From NCBI RefSeq assembly GCF_032854445.1, contig NC_088302.1, positions 9,169,338-9,233,337 on the forward strand: DNA of 64,000 nucleotides, in the 5' to 3' direction. Numbering within the stretch: position 1 is the stretch's first letter; every line of letters begins with the position of its first letter. The translations under genes and the position numbers were made by a program. The notes below the pieces were generated by a model that made no database searches, was not told the DNA's origin, and worked only from the letters and a program-made list of their open reading frames with translations. This document shows positions 60,895 to 64,000 of this stretch, one piece after another. The DNA comes from Liolophura sinensis (Eukaryota; Mollusca; Polyplacophora; Chitonida; Chitonidae).

Positions 60895-61243
60895 TCTCCC
60901 TTTCAGTGAGTGAGTCAGTGCTTAACAATTGTTCAGTCTTATGACGACGAAGGAATCCTTAGAGTGCATGGGATGTGCCTCATTGTTGCAGGACGGATTT
61001 CCACCGCTCTTTTATCTAGTGCTGCTTTACCGAAGCCAAGTAAGGCGCCCCGCCCGAGTCATTAAACTTATACGAGTCAACCAGTCGTTACACTATCCCA
61101 TTCATGCTGAACGCCAAGCGAGAAAGTTACAACTTCCTCTTTTAAGGTCTTAGGTGTGACTCGACCCAGGATTGATCCTGGATCCTGGATCGCTCCCGAA
61201 GCGGACGTTCTACCAACTGTGCTATCGGGGCCGGTCTCCCTTT
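60895..61243 (-). mobile_element. full-length SINE family B with 9-bp target duplication
   Basis: The body 60904-61234, read on the minus strand, begins 'ccggccccgatagcacagtt' (A-box region), has the B-box 'tcctgggtcgagtcacacct', then 'ttcagcatgaatgggatagt' and 'gcggtggaaatccgtcctgc', ending in 'cgtcgtcataagactgaaca'. Direct repeats tctcccttt flank it at 60895-60903 and 61235-61243. It is inserted inside the transposase-like gene. Confidence 0.9.
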
Positions 61244-61464
61244 GATGATAGGCCAATATGTTCCTGAAGAGAATGTATATTTTTCATTTCTTACTATTAG
61301 ATTTTGGACATCGATGACTTGATTTATGGTCTCGCTTTAGCAGTCGGGGACACAGCTTATCTAGGGGATCTTGTAGAACAGTTTTTGTCCCAGTTTTTTT
61401 AGAGTGTTGACGATATATATATAACTGTTAAACCAAAAGCTCACTATTTACTGCATTATGCATA

Positions 61465-62490
61465 TTTGACAAATTGTGGCTGTTTTATAGTTTATAAGCA
61501 ATTTGATACTTATTTATTATAGGTGGAAACTAAAAAGTGCCCTAACATGGAAAGCGAAAAGCCATGCTCAGCCATTACACAGTGGTGAACTGATCATTAT
61601 AAATGGTGTAAATAGATTTTAACTTGAGACAACAAAGGCGAACGGGCCATATTATCTGTACATTACTGCATATACATGTATGTTGATTTAAGCAGACATA
61701 AGCCATTCACCTGACATTTAGGCTTTGGCAATTTAAATACTTTAACCAGCGAATAAACAAAAAACTGTCACTTTATTATAACTGGGTGATAATTGATGCA
61801 AGTTAATGTACACTAGTATTTAAAGTATGACTTCACAGTACAAATACAGTATATTTCAAAACAACCATTCTGTCAACCCGAGCTCCAAGGATATTGGTCA
61901 AATAAATGCCTTGGCTGACAGTACCTCCTGATCACTTTCTTCCAAACATAGGCGTGGACATAAACACTAAACTTCTGTGTGTTTAGACGTCTCAGCATGT
62001 ATACCTCAGCAGTCACACACAGTTCAACAAATTTTGTGTGATTTACGTGAATTTTTCAGACATTTCTACATGTACATGGGTATAGTTTCAAGTCGAAAAC
62101 GTAGAAAAGTACAGTGCAGATGAAAAACTAGAGCTGCCAAATGCTGCAGTGCAACCGAAGTCCTCAGTGTTGAAGCATAGGCATACAGTCCATGTGCTTT
62201 TATTTATGACGGATATGACATGTTTTATGCATATGTACGATGCTGCAGCTTTAGCCCATAATGTTATCTTTAGGCTACTGTTAATTATACGTTAGTTTCG
62301 CTTGACTCTTTCTGTCATATGATGTATTTCAGGAAAAATTTAAAATATATGTGGGATTGGTGTTTTAAAACAAATTTTTGCTCAAAATCTCATTGTGAAT
62401 TAACCATAAAGAATTACCACGATATGAAGAAAATGTATTATTTTTCATTAATATAGGTTTGTTGCATCTTAAATTTCTGGCACTGATATA
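61465..62490. other. non-coding stretch, nothing recognised
   Basis: No supported gene or repeat between the transposase-like gene and the foldback element. Confidence 0.45.
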
Positions 62491-62492
62491 GC

Positions 62493-62590
62493 GATCTCAA
62501 GACCAGTGAAAATAGTGGCTCGAGTGAGACTCTAACTCACGACGGCGGGACTAGACACCACTCGAGCCACTATTTTCACTGATCTCAAGA
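62493..62590. mobile_element. 78-bp foldback element with 10-bp target duplication
   Basis: Two perfect 23-bp arms (62504-62526 and 62559-62581) surround a 32-base loop. The left arm begins cagtgaaaatagtggctcga. Direct repeats gatctcaaga lie at 62493-62502 and 62581-62590 (the last base of the right arm is shared with the duplication). Read on the minus strand, 'tggctcgagtgg' fits a pol III A box and 'gagttagagtctc' loosely fits a B box, so it could be tRNA-derived. It has no coding capacity. Confidence 0.8.
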
Positions 62591-62663
62591 TAGTTATTTC
62601 AGTGTCGCAAATTCAACATTGGTTTGTTGTCTTTAGCAGAAATGAATAAAATTTACTAGTAAA

Positions 62664-63175
62664 TGGCGGAATATGACACACTATACACTGTGCCACATAA
62701 GTCTGTCTGGATCATGGGTGTAACTTCCTTACCCGTAACAAGAGGGAAACTGTTTGGGTGCCTCTTATTTATTTGTCTCATATTGTTTATTATTTTCGAA
62801 AAGATCGAGCTGTTCCAGAGGTGGCTCTCAAGAAAAGGGGTCCAGAAGTACGTGCAAACAGTGACGAGCCTACATGTAGATCTTCAAAGCCAAAACACTG
62901 AGGTGTATAAAAAACTTCCTCCCTGACCGACCTCTGACTGAAGAGAACAAGTCAATCACTAGAGCCAAACAATGGTTACAATGTGAAGCTATGAAGAGAC
63001 GAAAGAATTTGTCAGGTATTCATTTCCGTATGGAACTGACATTTCCATGCCGAAAGAAAATGATCATTACAGATCAGATCTCAATCCATGAAATCGAAGA
63101 AAGCCATTCCTGTCTGTTTACAGAAGATGAAGTGAGGTGTTATTCCATGGATAATCGAAAATAGTGTTTTCATGT
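62664..63175 (+). pseudogene. fragment of an unidentified repetitive gene
   Basis: The frame from 62664 (MAEYDTLYTVPHKSVWIMG) runs 87 codons. Other frames continue with 'AVPEVALKKRGPEVRANSDE' and, after two stops, 'KSITRAKQWLQCEAMKRRKN' and 'IHFRMELTFPCRKKMI' to about 63150. The basic, helix-rich sequence recalls N-terminal regions of the same large fish/invertebrate repetitive family as the preceding gene, but I cannot name it. Broken by stops and frameshifts. Confidence 0.4.
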
Positions 63176-63403
63176 ACTGAAACATGTATGTTCCCGCACT
63201 GTTTCTGTTTTATCATTTGTATCTACATAAATTCACCAGTTCATAACTTTACCACATCACTTGGTTATTTGTATTGTTCTTGTAAGTGATTGTCATATTA
63301 AAAAGGAAAGGACATAAGAACAATAAGTGAAACTGAAAAAATGTTTTCTTTTTACAGAAAATTTAAAGGACAATGAATAAAACTTAATTAATATTTCTTG
63401 CAG

Positions 63404-63570
63404 TTATTAAAAGAATTCGAGAGGCTAACAGAAATTGACCTGGATAAACAGTTCATGGCCGGATAGAATACTTACGGCAAAAGGATATTGGATGTGACCC
63501 AGTCAACAAATTCTGGGAAAGAAAAGATCCTAAATGCTATGGAAACATCTAAAATAGAAGCTGATAAAAA
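63404..63570 (+). pseudogene. possible exon of the same unidentified gene
   Basis: A good acceptor (tttcttgcag at 63394-63403) precedes 'LLKEFERLTEIDLDKQFMAG', then a stop, then 'ILDVTQSTNSGKEKILNAM'. A donor (ccGTGAGT) follows at about 63571. The EFxRLT...L..QF pattern recalls the repetitive family mentioned for 62664-63175. The stop argues against a live gene. Confidence 0.35.
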
Positions 63571-63954
63571 CCGTGAGTTGTGCAATTTATTTTAAAGCAA
63601 TTGAAAGACACATAGTAGCTAGATAATGCATGAGAGATATGTCGTGCTTGTAGGAAAAATTTTATTGCTTGTCTGCAATCCTGTCGGTGCTGGCCCAACC
63701 AGCCTAGTAAAAAGAGACGAAAACATGAAAATATTAACATAGTCATTTTTTAAAAAAAAATGCTTTGTTGGACATAACCCAGAGCTGTCAAAAAAAGTGG
63801 GTAGGTCCTTATGAAAATCTTTTTTCCTTATTCTGGTTAATAATAAAAAGATCTTAAAGAATTTGACATTGAAAGAAAAGTAAGAAACTCCACCAAAAGC
63901 CCAATAAAACTTTTAATGCCAGGTACCTGGCAAAGGTTTACACTAGTTTTCATA

Positions 63955-64000
63955 AGTGAAAAACACCTCAAGCAGGGCATTAAACACCAATCAATGAATC
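63955..64000 (+). repeat. retroposon tail at window edge
   Basis: 'gggcattaaacaccaatcaa' followed by 'tgaatc' is the type of 3' end seen on SINEs or LINEs in this window ('taaaacaccaatcaaataaa'). The body upstream is not recognised and the tail continues out of the window. Confidence 0.5.

Larger units (their letters stand above)
58879..61460 (+). pseudogene. C2H2 zinc-finger / transposase-like gene, decayed
   Basis: From ATG 58879, 'MSKFPCNSCSFSTQ' and 'LLLRHYRITH' form a C2H2 finger. A frameshift leads into a second finger, 'CGVDQCQKMFSIIDSYTKHI' ending in NQH (58985-59055). An acidic stretch 'EELGFESFQSHDYK' and 'SVLNRNQIDVEQTDGLSDIL' follows and then, near 59430, the N-terminal part is repeated. 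From 60110 'LQIQLYADEFQVVIPLGTK', 'IMAVCFTLGNLKPK', 'FAVQLALLCPAHLINK', 'VLSDNLTAHSLSGLTEGFSA' and 'PSDISHDIFEGF' recall a large repetitive family in fish and invertebrates. The layout parallels CACTA/CMC transposases, which is inference. After the SINE at 60904, 'DTAYLGDLVEQFL' and 'VKPKAHYLLHY' end it. Many frameshifts and stops. Confidence 0.7.

Overview
This is a gene-poor, AT-rich stretch of animal nuclear DNA, most likely from a marine mollusc or another lophotrochozoan. No complete host protein-coding gene, rRNA or convincing tRNA gene could be read. The strongest taxonomic hint is a tRNA-derived SINE with the tail core GAGTACGGCGTAAAAC, present in at least a dozen full or partial copies. 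I recall this core as very common in mollusc genomes. The mix of other elements (Penelope-like, RNase-H-bearing LINE, ISL2EU-like and SINEs with several different heads) fits the same picture. Species cannot be told from the sequence. Layout: 1-24,400 is non-coding DNA with SINE fragments, short tandem repeats, one palindromic MITE-like element and an old dispersed repeat family called R1 here. 24,400-29,700 is a transposon cluster: a decayed Penelope-like element with a GIY-YIG endonuclease domain, a 5'-truncated LINE ending in RNase H and a Cys/His tail, a CA/TA microsatellite, a 109-bp tandem array, and two SINEs, one nearly complete with a 12-bp target duplication. 30,000-46,000 is mostly unassignable sequence with SINEs and R1 copies; it includes one candidate promoter and signal-peptide first exon near 38.1-38.4 kb that carries two perfect CRE palindromes. 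46,500-48,500 holds reverse transcriptase remnants on the minus strand. 49,691-51,027 is a 24-bp minisatellite that stays open in frame on both strands for about 900 bp. 53,400-58,000 holds the most informative unit: a decayed two-gene DNA transposon, with a zinc-finger/DDE transposase on the plus strand and a convergent SWIM/YqaJ-type nuclease on the minus strand (ISL2EU-like). 58,879-61,460 is a decayed C2H2 zinc-finger/transposase-like gene. Both of these are interrupted by SINEs with clear target duplications. 62,493-62,590 is a 78-bp perfect-stem foldback element with a 10-bp target duplication. How the parts relate: none of the protein-coding remnants looks intact; every one has stops or frameshifts. 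Nested insertions give an order of events: the DNA transposons decayed or were already resident when the SINEs entered them. Family assignments rest on motifs recognised by eye, without database search.
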